From the NCBI RefSeq assembly GCF_900215205.1, contig NZ_OBDY01000001.1:1298786-1362785 (forward strand): a DNA stretch of 64,000 nucleotides, read 5' to 3'. A program made the position numbers and the translations under genes. Every line of letters begins with the position of its first letter. Within the stretch, counting starts at the first letter, position 1. Below are positions 17,477 through 24,800 of the stretch, piece by piece. This stretch comes from Paractinoplanes atraurantiacus (lineage in GTDB: Bacteria; Actinomycetota; Actinomycetes; Mycobacteriales; Micromonosporaceae). The notes beneath the pieces were generated by a model that ran no database searches, was not told the DNA's origin, and was given only the letters and a program-made list of their open reading frames with translations.

Positions 17477-18715
17477 TCAGGCCGCCGCCAACCGGGCCCG
17501 GAGCCGCTCCGCCGCGGCCGGCCACTCGCCCGGGGTCATGCCGAACACCACCGTGTCGCGCCACGACCCGTCCGGCCGCTGCCGGTGACGCCGCAGCGCC
17601 CCCTCGCGAACCGCACCGAGCCGCGCGATCGCCTGCTGTGACCGCTCGTTGCGATTGTCGGTGTACCAGAACACGCGCTCGGCGCCGAGCTTGTCGAAGG
17701 CGTGCTCGAGCAGCAGCAGCTTGGCTTCGGTGTTCACTCCGGTGCGCCACCACTGCTTGCCGATGATGGTGTGCCCGATCGCGAGCGACCGCCGCGCCGG
17801 GTCGATGTCGTGGTAGCTCGTCATGCCGATCACCCGGCCGGTGGCCGGCTCGACCTGGGCCCAGCACACCTGGGAGCCGCTCCACCGATGGCGCTGGAGA
17901 ACGGCGAGATAGTCGGTCATCTCCTCGACGGTCCGCGGGCGGCGCACCAGGAAGTGCTGCCACAACTCGTCGTCGCCGAGCGCCTCGACCAGGCCCTCGG
18001 CGTGGCCCGGCGTCAGCGGCTCGAGCCGCACGTGCCGGCCCTCGAGCGGGACGGCGGAGGCCCACGGCAGCTCCGCGCCGGGAAGGTAGGCGGGCAGGCC
18101 GGCGGTCACCCCGGTGTCGGTCTCGGCCGGCCCGAACTCGCGCCGCACCGGCACCACACCGGCCCAGTGCGGCAGCGGCATGTCCTCCTCGGCGTCGTTC
18201 ACCCCGCCGCTGCGGGCGCGGGCCGACACCTCCTCCAGCGGCAGCGCGAGCACGCTGGTCTGCGCCAGCTCCTGCTTGGTCGGCGGCCGGGTGTCGCCCG
18301 CGCGGCCGGCACCCACCTTTTCCACCAGGGCGGTCATCGCGGCCAGTTTCTCGGCCGGGTCGGTGACCAGCCGGGCCGCGCCCATGGCGACCACGGAGCG
18401 GTAGTTGGCGCTGTGGTGGAACTGCGAACGCGCATACACCAAGCCGTCGAGAAGCGTGACGCTCACGCAGACCTCCACATCGGAGCCCCGGGCCGACAGG
18501 CCGAAACGCCCGCCGGAGGAGCCGTGCAGATAGAGCGTCTCGCCCACGCGGACGTGCAGCGTGGGCAGCACCCGGGGTGAGCCGTCCACGACGAACGCGA
18601 CGGAACAGTCATACGCCTCGTCGAGAATGGCGTGGGCCAGGGCGCGGTCGTAGTGGGTGCGCTCGCGGTAGCGGGTGGCCGTCGTGCGGGCCGTCTGGGG
18701 ATAGAGGTCGGACAT
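17477..18715 (-). CDS. Pyridoxamine-phosphate-oxidase-fold / GNAT acetyltransferase fusion
   Basis: This 412-residue protein has two domains. Residues 1 to about 200 form a flavin-binding split-barrel of the PNPOx-like type (DRALAHAILDEAYDCSVAF, HHSANYRSVVAMGAARLV). Residues about 230–405 form a GNAT domain (EGRHVRLEPLTPGHAEGL, IGMTSYHDIDP, FDKLGAERVFWYTDNRNERS). ATG 18715 has GGAGG at ideal spacing. It is divergent from a MocR-type PLP-binding regulator, a neighbour typical of vitamin B6 or amine metabolism. A detoxification role towards an amine-containing compound is possible but not shown. Confidence 0.88.
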   Translation of the reverse strand: MSDLYPQTARTTATRYRERTHYDRALAHAILDEAYDCSVAFVVDGSPRVLPTLHVRVGETLYLHGSSGGRFGLSARGSDVEVCVSVTLLDGLVYARSQFHHSANYRSVVAMGAARLVTDPAEKLAAMTALVEKVGAGRAGDTRPPTKQELAQTSVLALPLEEVSARARSGGVNDAEEDMPLPHWAGVVPVRREFGPAETDTGVTAGLPAYLPGAELPWASAVPLEGRHVRLEPLTPGHAEGLVEALGDDELWQHFLVRRPRTVEEMTDYLAVLQRHRWSGSQVCWAQVEPATGRVIGMTSYHDIDPARRSLAIGHTIIGKQWWRTGVNTEAKLLLLEHAFDKLGAERVFWYTDNRNERSQQAIARLGAVREGALRRHRQRPDGSWRDTVVFGMTPGEWPAAAERLRARLAAA

Positions 18716-18746
18716 CGAGGCCTCCTCGGTCACTTGCGGATCAAGC

Positions 18747-18758
18747 TGTGCTAGTACA
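18747..18758. promoter_or_regulatory. Candidate MocR operator (TGTGCTAGTACA)
   Basis: A near-palindrome, TGTnCTAGnACA, sits in the 54-bp gap between the divergent PNPOx/GNAT and MocR genes. Its position suits a site that controls both promoters. Confidence 0.4.
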
Positions 18759-18769
18759 AACTCTGTCGT

Positions 18770-20098
18770 GTGGCAGCACAGTATCAGGTGACCGGCGACA
18801 GCGCCGCCTCGATTTCGGCCAGCATCGAGTCGGGCGTGCTGAAAGGCGACTACGTCTGGGGCGCCGCCCTCCCGCCGATCCGTGTCCTGGCCGACTATCT
18901 GCATGTCAGCCCGGCCACGGTGTCCAAGGCCTATCAAGACCTCCGGCAGCGCGGCGTCGTCGAGGCCGACGGCCGCCGGGGCACGCGCGTGCGCCCCCGT
19001 CCGGCCGTGGCCGGCCCACGCTCCGATCTGCGTCTTCCGGTTCCCGAGGGTGTGCGCGATCTCTCGGCCGGCGAGCCCGATCTGCGCCTGCTGCCCCCTC
19101 TGGGCCCGGTCTTCCAAGACCCACCACAGGGGTACGCCTCGGCGGCCGCCATGCCCGAGCTGATCGAGGCCGCCCGTCCCCGTCTGCTGGCCGACGACAT
19201 CCCGGTCGGCGACGCGCACATCACCCTCACCTCGGGCACGCTCGACGCGATCGAGCGCCTGCTCACGGTCCATCTGCGCCCGGGCGACGCCGTGGCCGTC
19301 GAGGACCCCGGCTGGTCCAATCTGCTCGACCTGCTCGCCGCCATGGGCCTGCGCCCGGTGCCGTTCACGCTCGACCGTGAGGGTCCCGAGCCGGCCTCGG
19401 TCGCCTCGGCCCTGCACGCGGGCGCCCGCGCCGCCGTCGTCACGGTGCGCGCGCAGAACCCCACCGGGGCCGCCGTCAGCGCCACACGGGCCGAGCAGTT
19501 GCGGTCGCTGTTCGCGGCATACCCGGGGTTCCTGGTCATCGAGGACGATCACGCCGCCGAGCTGGCCGAGGTGCCCCCGCATTGCATCGGCCCGGTCACC
19601 GGCGCCTGGGCCTTCACCCGCTCGGCGTCCAAGCCGTTCGGCCCCGATCTGCGCGTCAATGTGCTGGCCGGCGACGAGACGACGATCGCGCGGGTGGTCG
19701 GCCGCATGCGCATCGGCTCCGGCTGGGTGTCGACCATCCTCCAGCGCACTCTTCTGCGTCTGTGGCAGGACCCCGAGGTCACCGAGCTGGTGGCGCACGC
19801 CGCCGGCGCGTACGGCCGGCGGCGGCGCCTGCTGCGCGACGAGCTCCGGGCCCGTGGCGTCGAGGCCGAGGGCGAGACCGGCATCAACGTCTGGGTTCCC
19901 GTTCCCGACGAGACCCGCGCGGTCGGTCTGCTGCGGGACGCCGGGTGGGCGGTGGCACCCGGCTCCCTGTTCCGCACATCGACGCCGTACGGCATCCGCA
20001 TCTCGATCGGCCCCTTGGACGAGGAGGAGATCCCGGCGGTGGCCGATGCCGTGGCCGCGGCCGTCCTGCCCTCCGGCCTGACCGCCCCGGCCCGATGA
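18770..20098 (+). CDS. MocR-type GntR/aminotransferase regulator
   Basis: This 442-residue protein combines an N-terminal winged helix of the GntR family (PPIRVLADYLHVSPATVSKAYQDL) with a fold-type I aminotransferase-like domain from about residue 90. The PLP-binding core is visible (TSGTLDAIERL, DPGWSNLLDLL, AQNPTGAA, SASKPFGPDLRV with the Schiff-base Lys). Such proteins use PLP as effector, as PdxR and GabR do. It starts with GTG 18770 and ends directly against the convergent ABC permease gene. Its likely targets are the divergent fusion gene and lysE-family gene. Confidence 0.92.
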   Translation: MAAQYQVTGDSAASISASIESGVLKGDYVWGAALPPIRVLADYLHVSPATVSKAYQDLRQRGVVEADGRRGTRVRPRPAVAGPRSDLRLPVPEGVRDLSAGEPDLRLLPPLGPVFQDPPQGYASAAAMPELIEAARPRLLADDIPVGDAHITLTSGTLDAIERLLTVHLRPGDAVAVEDPGWSNLLDLLAAMGLRPVPFTLDREGPEPASVASALHAGARAAVVTVRAQNPTGAAVSATRAEQLRSLFAAYPGFLVIEDDHAAELAEVPPHCIGPVTGAWAFTRSASKPFGPDLRVNVLAGDETTIARVVGRMRIGSGWVSTILQRTLLRLWQDPEVTELVAHAAGAYGRRRRLLRDELRARGVEAEGETGINVWVPVPDETRAVGLLRDAGWAVAPGSLFRTSTPYGIRISIGPLDEEEIPAVADAVAAAVLPSGLTAPAR

Positions 20099-20878
20099 TC
20101 AGGCCCGCAGGCGGCGGTAGGCCCGGGCCGACAGGGGAAGGAAGACCGCCGTGAGCACCAGCGGCCAGGCCAGGGCCAGCCAGACCGCGCCGTCGGCCAG
20201 CGGGCCCGACGTGATCCCGGTCGGGTTGCCGAAAAGCTCGCGTGCCGCCGAGGCGGTGGCCGACAGCGGGTTCCACGCGGCGATCGCGCCCAGCCAGCCC
20301 GGCATCGTCTCGGCCGAGACGATCGCCGTGGAGAGGAAACCGATGGGCCAGACCAGCACCTGTACGGCCATGGTGGCCCCGTCGCCGCGGAAGGAGAGCC
20401 CCACGAAGATCCCGATCCAGAGCATCGCGAAGCGCAGCCAGAGCAGGAGCACCACGGCCAGCGCCACCGACGGCGGGTCCGAGCTGATCCGCCAGCCGAT
20501 CAGCAGCCCGCCGAGGATCAGCACGAAAAGCTCGACCGCCGAGTTGGCCATGTCGGCCCCGACCCGGCCCAGCGCCACCGACGAGCTGCCGATCGGCATC
20601 GAGCGGAATCGGTCGGTGATGCCCTTGCGGGCGTCGTTGGCCATCGCCGTGGCCGTGCTCTCGACCCCGAACATCATGCTCAGCGCGAGCATGCCCGGCA
20701 GGAGGAAGGTGATGTAATCGCCGCCGCCCGGCACGGTGATCGCCCCACCGAAGAGGAAACCGAAGACGAGCAGCAGCATGATCGAGAAGAGCAGGCCGAA
20801 GATCGGCGTCCAGGGCTGGCGCGCCCAGTGGGCCAGCTCCCGCTGCGTCATGATCCATCCCGCGCGCAGGGTCATCAT
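20099..20878 (-). CDS. ABC-2 type drug exporter permease (DrrB-like)
   Basis: This 259-residue protein has six hydrophobic segments (FGLLFSIMLLLVFGFLFGG, FLLPGMLALSMMFG, ELFVLILGGLLIGW, WPIGFLSTAIVSAETMP) typical of the ABC-2 permease family. The ATG at 20878 overlaps the stop of the ATPase gene (ATGA), so the two are translationally coupled. With the DrrA-like ATPase it should form an exporter for hydrophobic drugs or a self-made metabolite. Confidence 0.92.
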   Translation of the reverse strand: MMTLRAGWIMTQRELAHWARQPWTPIFGLLFSIMLLLVFGFLFGGAITVPGGGDYITFLLPGMLALSMMFGVESTATAMANDARKGITDRFRSMPIGSSSVALGRVGADMANSAVELFVLILGGLLIGWRISSDPPSVALAVVLLLWLRFAMLWIGIFVGLSFRGDGATMAVQVLVWPIGFLSTAIVSAETMPGWLGAIAAWNPLSATASAARELFGNPTGITSGPLADGAVWLALAWPLVLTAVFLPLSARAYRRLRA

Positions 20879-21807
20879 CGCGACGCCCCCGCGGTGAGGG
20901 CCAGGAAGGCTTCGTCCAGGGTCGGCCGCCGCAGCACCAGGTCCTCGGGCTCGATCCGCAGCTCGTCCAGACCGCGGACGACGTCGGCCAGCGCGCCCAG
21001 GCCGATCTCGAAGGTGAGGCTGTGCGCGTCGTCGTCGGCCACCGCGGGCGCGCCGACCGCCCGGGAGAGCCGTTCGGCGACGTGGTCCAGGGGTGTTCGC
21101 AGGGGCAGCGTGACGGTGACCCGGTCGCCGCCGACCTGGCGTTTCAGCTCGTCCGGCGTGCCCTCGGCGATCACCCGCCCGTGGTTCATCACGGAGATCC
21201 GCGCGGCGAGCTGGTCCGCCTCGTCCAGATATTGCGTGGTCAGCAGCACGGTGGTGCCGCGGGCGGCGATCTCCCGCACGCTCTGCCACACCTCGTTGCG
21301 GGCGCGGGGGTCGAGGCCGGTGGTCGGCTCGTCGAGGAAGAGCACCGCCGGCGTCATGACCAGCCCGGCCGCGATGTCGAGCCGGCGGCGCATCCCGCCG
21401 CTGTAGGTGGAGACCGCCCGCTCGGCCGCCTCGGTCAGCCCGAAGACGGCCAGCAGCTCCTCGGCCCGCTTCCGGGCGTCGCTCGTGGAGAGACCGAAGA
21501 GCCGTCCGAACATCACCAGGTTCTGCCGCCCGCCCAGGATCTCGTCGACCGCCGCGTGTTGCCCGATGAGGCCGATCCTGCGCCTGACCTGCGGCGCCTG
21601 ACCCCGTACATCAAATCCTGCGACTGTCGCCGCACCCGCGTCGACATCGATCAGAGTGGCCAGCGCCTTGACCGCAGTGGTTTTGCCCGCGCCGTTCGGT
21701 CCCAGCAGGCCGTGGATCACGCCCGAGGGCACGGCCAGGTCGAAACCGTCGAGGGCGCGGGTCTTTCCGTACGTCTTCTGTAGTCCGTCAGCCGTGAGTG
21801 AGTTCAC
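20875..21807 (-). CDS. ABC exporter ATPase (DrrA-like)
   Basis: This 310-residue ATPase has Walker A GPNGAGKT, signature YSGGMRRR, Walker B VLFLDEPTTGLD and a C-terminal extension of about 90 residues of the daunorubicin-resistance (DrrA) type (RRRIGLIGQHAAVDEIL is typical). GTG 21807 has AGGAG at good spacing; upstream in-frame starts would intrude on the operator region. It is divergent from a TetR-family gene 75 bp away, the common arrangement for repressor and drug pump. Confidence 0.93.
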   Translation of the reverse strand: MNSLTADGLQKTYGKTRALDGFDLAVPSGVIHGLLGPNGAGKTTAVKALATLIDVDAGAATVAGFDVRGQAPQVRRRIGLIGQHAAVDEILGGRQNLVMFGRLFGLSTSDARKRAEELLAVFGLTEAAERAVSTYSGGMRRRLDIAAGLVMTPAVLFLDEPTTGLDPRARNEVWQSVREIAARGTTVLLTTQYLDEADQLAARISVMNHGRVIAEGTPDELKRQVGGDRVTVTLPLRTPLDHVAERLSRAVGAPAVADDDAHSLTFEIGLGALADVVRGLDELRIEPEDLVLRRPTLDEAFLALTAGASR

Positions 21808-21820
21808 GTGGCTCCTAACT

Positions 21821-21835
21821 CCGTATGCCTTACGG
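21821..21835. promoter_or_regulatory. Candidate TetR operator (CCGTATGCCTTACGG)
   Basis: A 15-bp palindrome with only one mismatched pair lies between the ATPase start and the tetR start, 13 bp upstream of the ATPase start codon. Repressor binding here could block the exporter mRNA. Confidence 0.5.
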
Positions 21836-21859
21836 AAATTGGTGCGCGCTACACCGTAC

Positions 21860-21876
21860 ACCCCACGGGGTAACCT
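21860..21876 (+). promoter_or_regulatory. tetR leaderless -10 (TAACCT) with inverted repeat ACCCCACGGGGT
   Basis: TAACCT (21871–21876) ends 6 nt before the tetR ATG, so its mRNA is probably leaderless. The inverted repeat ACCCC-AC-GGGGT (21860–21871) abuts it and could be a second operator allowing autoregulation. Confidence 0.45.
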
Positions 21877-21882
21877 CCGCAC

Positions 21883-22629
21883 ATGGAAAGTCAGAACGTC
21901 GACCGCACGCTCGGCCTGCTGTGGCGGCGCACCCTGGGCACGCCGCAGGGCTCACGCGGCCCGAAACAGCGAGTGAGCGTCGATGAGGTGGTGCGCGCGG
22001 CGATCGAGGTGGCCGACGAGGAGGGCCTGCCCGCGTTCTCGATGCGCAAGGTGGCCGACCGGCTCGGGCTCAAACTGATGTCGATCTACACGTACGTCCC
22101 GGGCCGCTCCGAGCTGATCGGTCTCATGGTCGACGAGGTCATGGGGGAGCAGGAACTGCCGCCGCACGCCGGCGACCTGCGGGAACGGCTCACCGGGGTG
22201 GCGCGGCAGATGTGGGACGAGTTCCACCGCCATCCGTGGCTGCTGCAGGTGGAGGAGAGCCGCCCGTGGATCGGCCCGAACGGCTCCGAGCGCTGGGAGT
22301 GGCAGCTGGCCGCCATCGAGGGCGCCGGTTTCACCGATCTCGAGATGGATCAGGTGATCACCCTGGTGGGCGGCTTCACGGCGGCCGCGGCGCGGGCCTC
22401 GATCGCCGCCAGCCGCACGGCCGAGCAGTCCGGAATGTCTGATCTGGAGTGGTGGGAGATCAACGCGCCGATCCTCGAGCGCGTCATGACGCCGGGCGCG
22501 TACCCGATCTCCGCCCGCGTCGGCACGGCCGCCGGCCAGGAGTACAACGCGGTCGGCGACCCGTCCCGATCCTTCTCCTTCGGCCTCGACCGCATCCTGG
22601 ACGGGATCGAGGTCCTCCTGAACCGCTAG
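21883..22629 (+). CDS. TetR/AcrR-family repressor
   Basis: This 248-residue regulator has its TetR helix-turn-helix at about residues 35–80 (VVRAAIEVADEEGLPAFSMRKVADRLG, LMSIYTYVPGRSEL) followed by an all-helical ligand-binding domain with several Trp residues. It is divergent from the DrrAB-like exporter and very likely represses it, releasing when a drug binds. Its ATG has a -10 hexamer 6 nt upstream and no ribosome-binding site. Its last codons overlap the convergent udgX gene by 4 nt. Confidence 0.92.
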   Translation: MESQNVDRTLGLLWRRTLGTPQGSRGPKQRVSVDEVVRAAIEVADEEGLPAFSMRKVADRLGLKLMSIYTYVPGRSELIGLMVDEVMGEQELPPHAGDLRERLTGVARQMWDEFHRHPWLLQVEESRPWIGPNGSERWEWQLAAIEGAGFTDLEMDQVITLVGGFTAAAARASIAASRTAEQSGMSDLEWWEINAPILERVMTPGAYPISARVGTAAGQEYNAVGDPSRSFSFGLDRILDGIEVLLNR

Positions 22630-23288
22630 CCCAAGGCTCCGGCCGCGATCTTCAAATCATCGACAAGGGTTTTGTACGCCGTCTCGCGATCATCCGCACG
22701 CAGGACAGCCGACGGATGGAACGTCGCGAGAGCCTGGATCTCGGCCACCGGGAAGTCGCCGGGATGCTGGGCCGAGGCCGGCCACGGCATCAGCTTGCCG
22801 CGCTGCTGGGTGACCCGGAACGACGGGCCCAGCAGCGCCTTGCCCGCGGTGGCGCCGAGGATCACCACGAGCTCGGGCTGGAGCAGCGAGAACTCGGCGA
22901 CCAGCCAGGGGCGGCAGGCGGTGATGTGCGCGGGGCCCGGGTTCTGGTGGATGCGCCGCTTGCCGCGCATCTCGAAGCGGAAGTGCTTCACCGCGTTGGT
23001 GATGTAGACGTCACCCGCGTCCAGGCCGGAGTCGTCGACCGCCTCGCGCAGCAGCCGCCCGGCCGGCCCCACGAAGGGCAGGCCCTTCTGGTCCTCGACG
23101 TCGCCGGGCTGCTCGCCGACGAGCACCACCCGGGCGTTCGGCGCGCCCCGCCCGAAGACGGTCTGGGTGGCGTCCGCGTGCAGCTCACAGCCCTGACAGC
23201 CGGCCGCGGCGGACTTGAGCTTGTCGATGCTCCATGGCTGGGGCGGCACCCACTCCTGCGCGCCGACCGGAGCTTCGGTCCTAGACAT
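22626..23288 (-). CDS. udgX: Uracil-DNA glycosylase of the UdgX family
   Basis: This 220-residue family 4-like glycosylase has motif 1 GEQPG (59–63), iron-sulfur ligands including Cys31, Cys34 and Cys125, and the motif HPS near the C-terminus. The insertion KRRIH (110–114) is the UdgX signature: in the mycobacterial enzyme the His of this loop forms a covalent bond with DNA at the abasic site after removing uracil. His114 is the predicted equivalent. It is divergent from DUF3046/recA, which suits a damage-response role, though no SOS box is seen in its own 42-bp upstream gap. Confidence 0.92.
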   Translation of the reverse strand: MSRTEAPVGAQEWVPPQPWSIDKLKSAAAGCQGCELHADATQTVFGRGAPNARVVLVGEQPGDVEDQKGLPFVGPAGRLLREAVDDSGLDAGDVYITNAVKHFRFEMRGKRRIHQNPGPAHITACRPWLVAEFSLLQPELVVILGATAGKALLGPSFRVTQQRGKLMPWPASAQHPGDFPVAEIQALATFHPSAVLRADDRETAYKTLVDDLKIAAGALG

Positions 23289-23318
23289 GGAGACGTTTTT
23301 ACCCCCATCAGGTCTGAG

Positions 23319-23324
23319 TACCCT
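23319..23324 (+). promoter_or_regulatory. -10 element (TACCCT) for the DUF3046 gene
   Basis: TACCCT ends 6 nt before GTG 23331. There is no ribosome-binding site in the 42-bp gap shared with udgX, so a leaderless start is likely. Confidence 0.5.
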
Positions 23325-23330
23325 CGTGGG

Positions 23331-23531
23331 GTGCGGTTGACGGATTTCTGGGAGCGGCTCGGTGAGTCGTTCGGTGGCGCCTATGCGCGCAGCATTGCGG
23401 CAGATCACTCTTTTGCGGCCTTGGGTGACCGAACCATCGATCGGGCGATAGCGGAGGGTGTCGACACGGCTACCATCTGGCGAGCAGTGGTGGCCGAGTA
23501 CCCCGATCGGGTGCCCTCCCGCCTGCGATAA
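23331..23531 (+). CDS. DUF3046 protein
   Basis: This 66-residue protein begins RLTDFWERLGESFGGAYA and contains DRTIDRAIAEGVD and the closing VPSRLR, matching DUF3046, a small actinobacterial family commonly found directly upstream of recA, as here. It is probably cytoplasmic and helical. Function is unknown, but its fixed neighbourhood suggests a link to recombination or DNA repair. Confidence 0.88.
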   Translation: MRLTDFWERLGESFGGAYARSIAADHSFAALGDRTIDRAIAEGVDTATIWRAVVAEYPDRVPSRLR

Positions 23532-23540
23532 CGCTGTATT

Positions 23541-23554
23541 CGTACACCCGTTCT
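23541..23554. promoter_or_regulatory. SOS box 1 upstream of recA
   Basis: CGTACACCCGTTCT matches the actinobacterial LexA site CGAACRNNYGTTYG at most positions (T for A at position 3, T at the last). It lies 10 bp after the DUF3046 stop codon. Confidence 0.7.
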
Positions 23555-23572
23555 GGCGTGTCACTCGATAGT

Positions 23573-23586
23573 CGTACACGTGTTCG
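23573..23586. promoter_or_regulatory. SOS box 2 upstream of recA
   Basis: CGTACACGTGTTCG differs from the consensus only at position 3. It lies 32 bp from box 1, about three helical turns, so two LexA dimers could bind the same face. Confidence 0.8.
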
Positions 23587-23590
23587 GCTA

Positions 23591-23617
23591 TTGTCCACAA
23601 CGGCTTGGTTATCCACA
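23591..23617 (+). promoter_or_regulatory. Two DnaA boxes in the recA upstream region
   Basis: TTGTCCACA (23591–23599) and TTATCCACA (23609–23617) are both perfect actinobacterial DnaA boxes, in the same orientation and 18 bp apart, immediately after SOS box 2. Confidence 0.55.
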
Positions 23618-23730
23618 GCCGGAGGCAGGGCAGCGGATTTTTGTCATACCCACCCCCTACCTTGGTGCGCGTGGTGAACAGAAGCTCATCGGCGAAGACG
23701 CCTGCGAAATCGAGTACAGGGGTGGCGGAC

Positions 23731-24777
23731 ATGGGGAACGGACCTGACCGGGACAAAGCGCTCGATCTGGCATTGGCACAGATTGACAAGCAGTTCGGCA
23801 AGGGCTCGGTGATGCGGCTCGGGGAGCGGCCGGTCGTGGAGACCGCCATCATCCCCACCGGGTCCATCGCCCTCGACGTGGCCCTCGGCGTCGGCGGTCT
23901 GCCGCGGGGCCGGGTCATCGAGGTGTACGGGCCGGAGTCCTCCGGTAAGACGACGGTCGCCCTGCACGCGGTGGCCAACGCGCAGCGCAACGGCGGCATC
24001 GCGGCGTTCATCGACGCCGAGCACGCCCTCGACCCGGAGTACGCGAAGGCGCTCGGTGTCGACACCGACGCCCTGCTCGTCTCCCAGCCCGACACGGGTG
24101 AGCAGGCGCTCGAGATCGCCGACATGCTGATCCGCTCCGGCGCGCTCGACATCATCGTCATCGACTCGGTGGCGGCCCTGGTGCCGCGCGCCGAGATCGA
24201 GGGCGAGATGGGCGACAGCCACGTCGGCCTCCAGGCCCGGCTCATGAGCCAGGCCCTGCGCAAGATCACCGGTATCCTCAACAACTCCGGCACGACCGCG
24301 ATCTTCATCAACCAGCTCCGCGAGAAGATCGGCGTCATGTTCGGCTCGCCCGAGACCACGACCGGTGGCCGCGCGCTGAAGTTCTACGCCTCGGTCCGCC
24401 TCGACGTGCGCCGCATCGAGAGCCTGAAGGACGGCACCGACGTCGTGGGCAACCGCACCCGCGTCAAGGTCGTGAAGAACAAGGTGGCCGCGCCGTTCAA
24501 GCAGGCCGAGTTCGACATCATGTACGGCAAGGGCATCTCGCGTGAGGGTTCGCTGATCGACGTCGGCGTCGAGCAGAGCATCATCCGCAAGTCCGGCGCC
24601 TGGTACACGTACGACGGCGACCAGCTCGGCCAGGGCAAGGAGAAGGCGCGGGAGTTCCTCAAGGAGAACCCCGACGTCGCCGCCGAGATCGAGAAGAAGA
24701 TCCTGGAGAAGCTCGGCGTGGGCCAGACCACCGGCGACGCCGCCGGCGGCCCGGAGCTCCCGCCGGTCGACTTCTGA
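23731..24777 (+). CDS. recA: Recombinase RecA
   Basis: This 348-residue RecA has Walker A GPESSGKT (67–74), the DNA-binding loops ([25 protein letters not shown] with [10 protein letters not shown]) and an acidic C-terminus ([10 protein letters not shown]). It coats single-stranded DNA for recombination and triggers LexA self-cleavage. ATG 23731 gives the usual family start and has AGGGG 8 nt upstream. An in-frame GTG at 23671 lies 7 nt after a TACCTT hexamer (23658–23663) and would add 20 residues if translated from a leaderless mRNA. Two SOS boxes and two DnaA boxes lie upstream. recX follows 23 bp downstream. Confidence 0.98.
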   Translation: MGNGPDRDKALDLALAQIDKQFGKGSVMRLGERPVVETAIIPTGSIALDVALGVGGLPRGRVIEVYGPESSGKTTVALHAVANAQRNGGIAAFIDAEHALDPEYAKALGVDTDALLVSQPDTGEQALEIADMLIRSGALDIIVIDSVAALVPRAEIEGEMGDSHVGLQARLMSQALRKITGILNNSGTTAIFINQLREKIGVMFGSPETTTGGRALKFYASVRLDVRRIESLKDGTDVVGNRTRVKVVKNKVAAPFKQAEFDIMYGKGISREGSLIDVGVEQSIIRKSGAWYTYDGDQLGQGKEKAREFLKENPDVAAEIEKKILEKLGVGQTTGDAAGGPELPPVDF

Positions 24778-24800
24778 TCTGATCGAGGCAGGTCCACCAC

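Noticed and set aside
17477..19798. 773-codon minus-strand frame joining the PNPOx/GNAT gene with sequence opposite the MocR gene
   Set aside because: The extra N-terminal part is antisense to the regulator; ATG 18715 has a strong ribosome site.
22449..23330. In-frame upstream extension of DUF3046 across udgX
   Set aside because: That frame is antisense to udgX; GTG 23331 gives the normal family length.
23591..23617. Replication origin because of DnaA boxes
   Set aside because: Only two boxes, no dnaA, dnaN or gyrase genes nearby, and the region is a promoter of recA.
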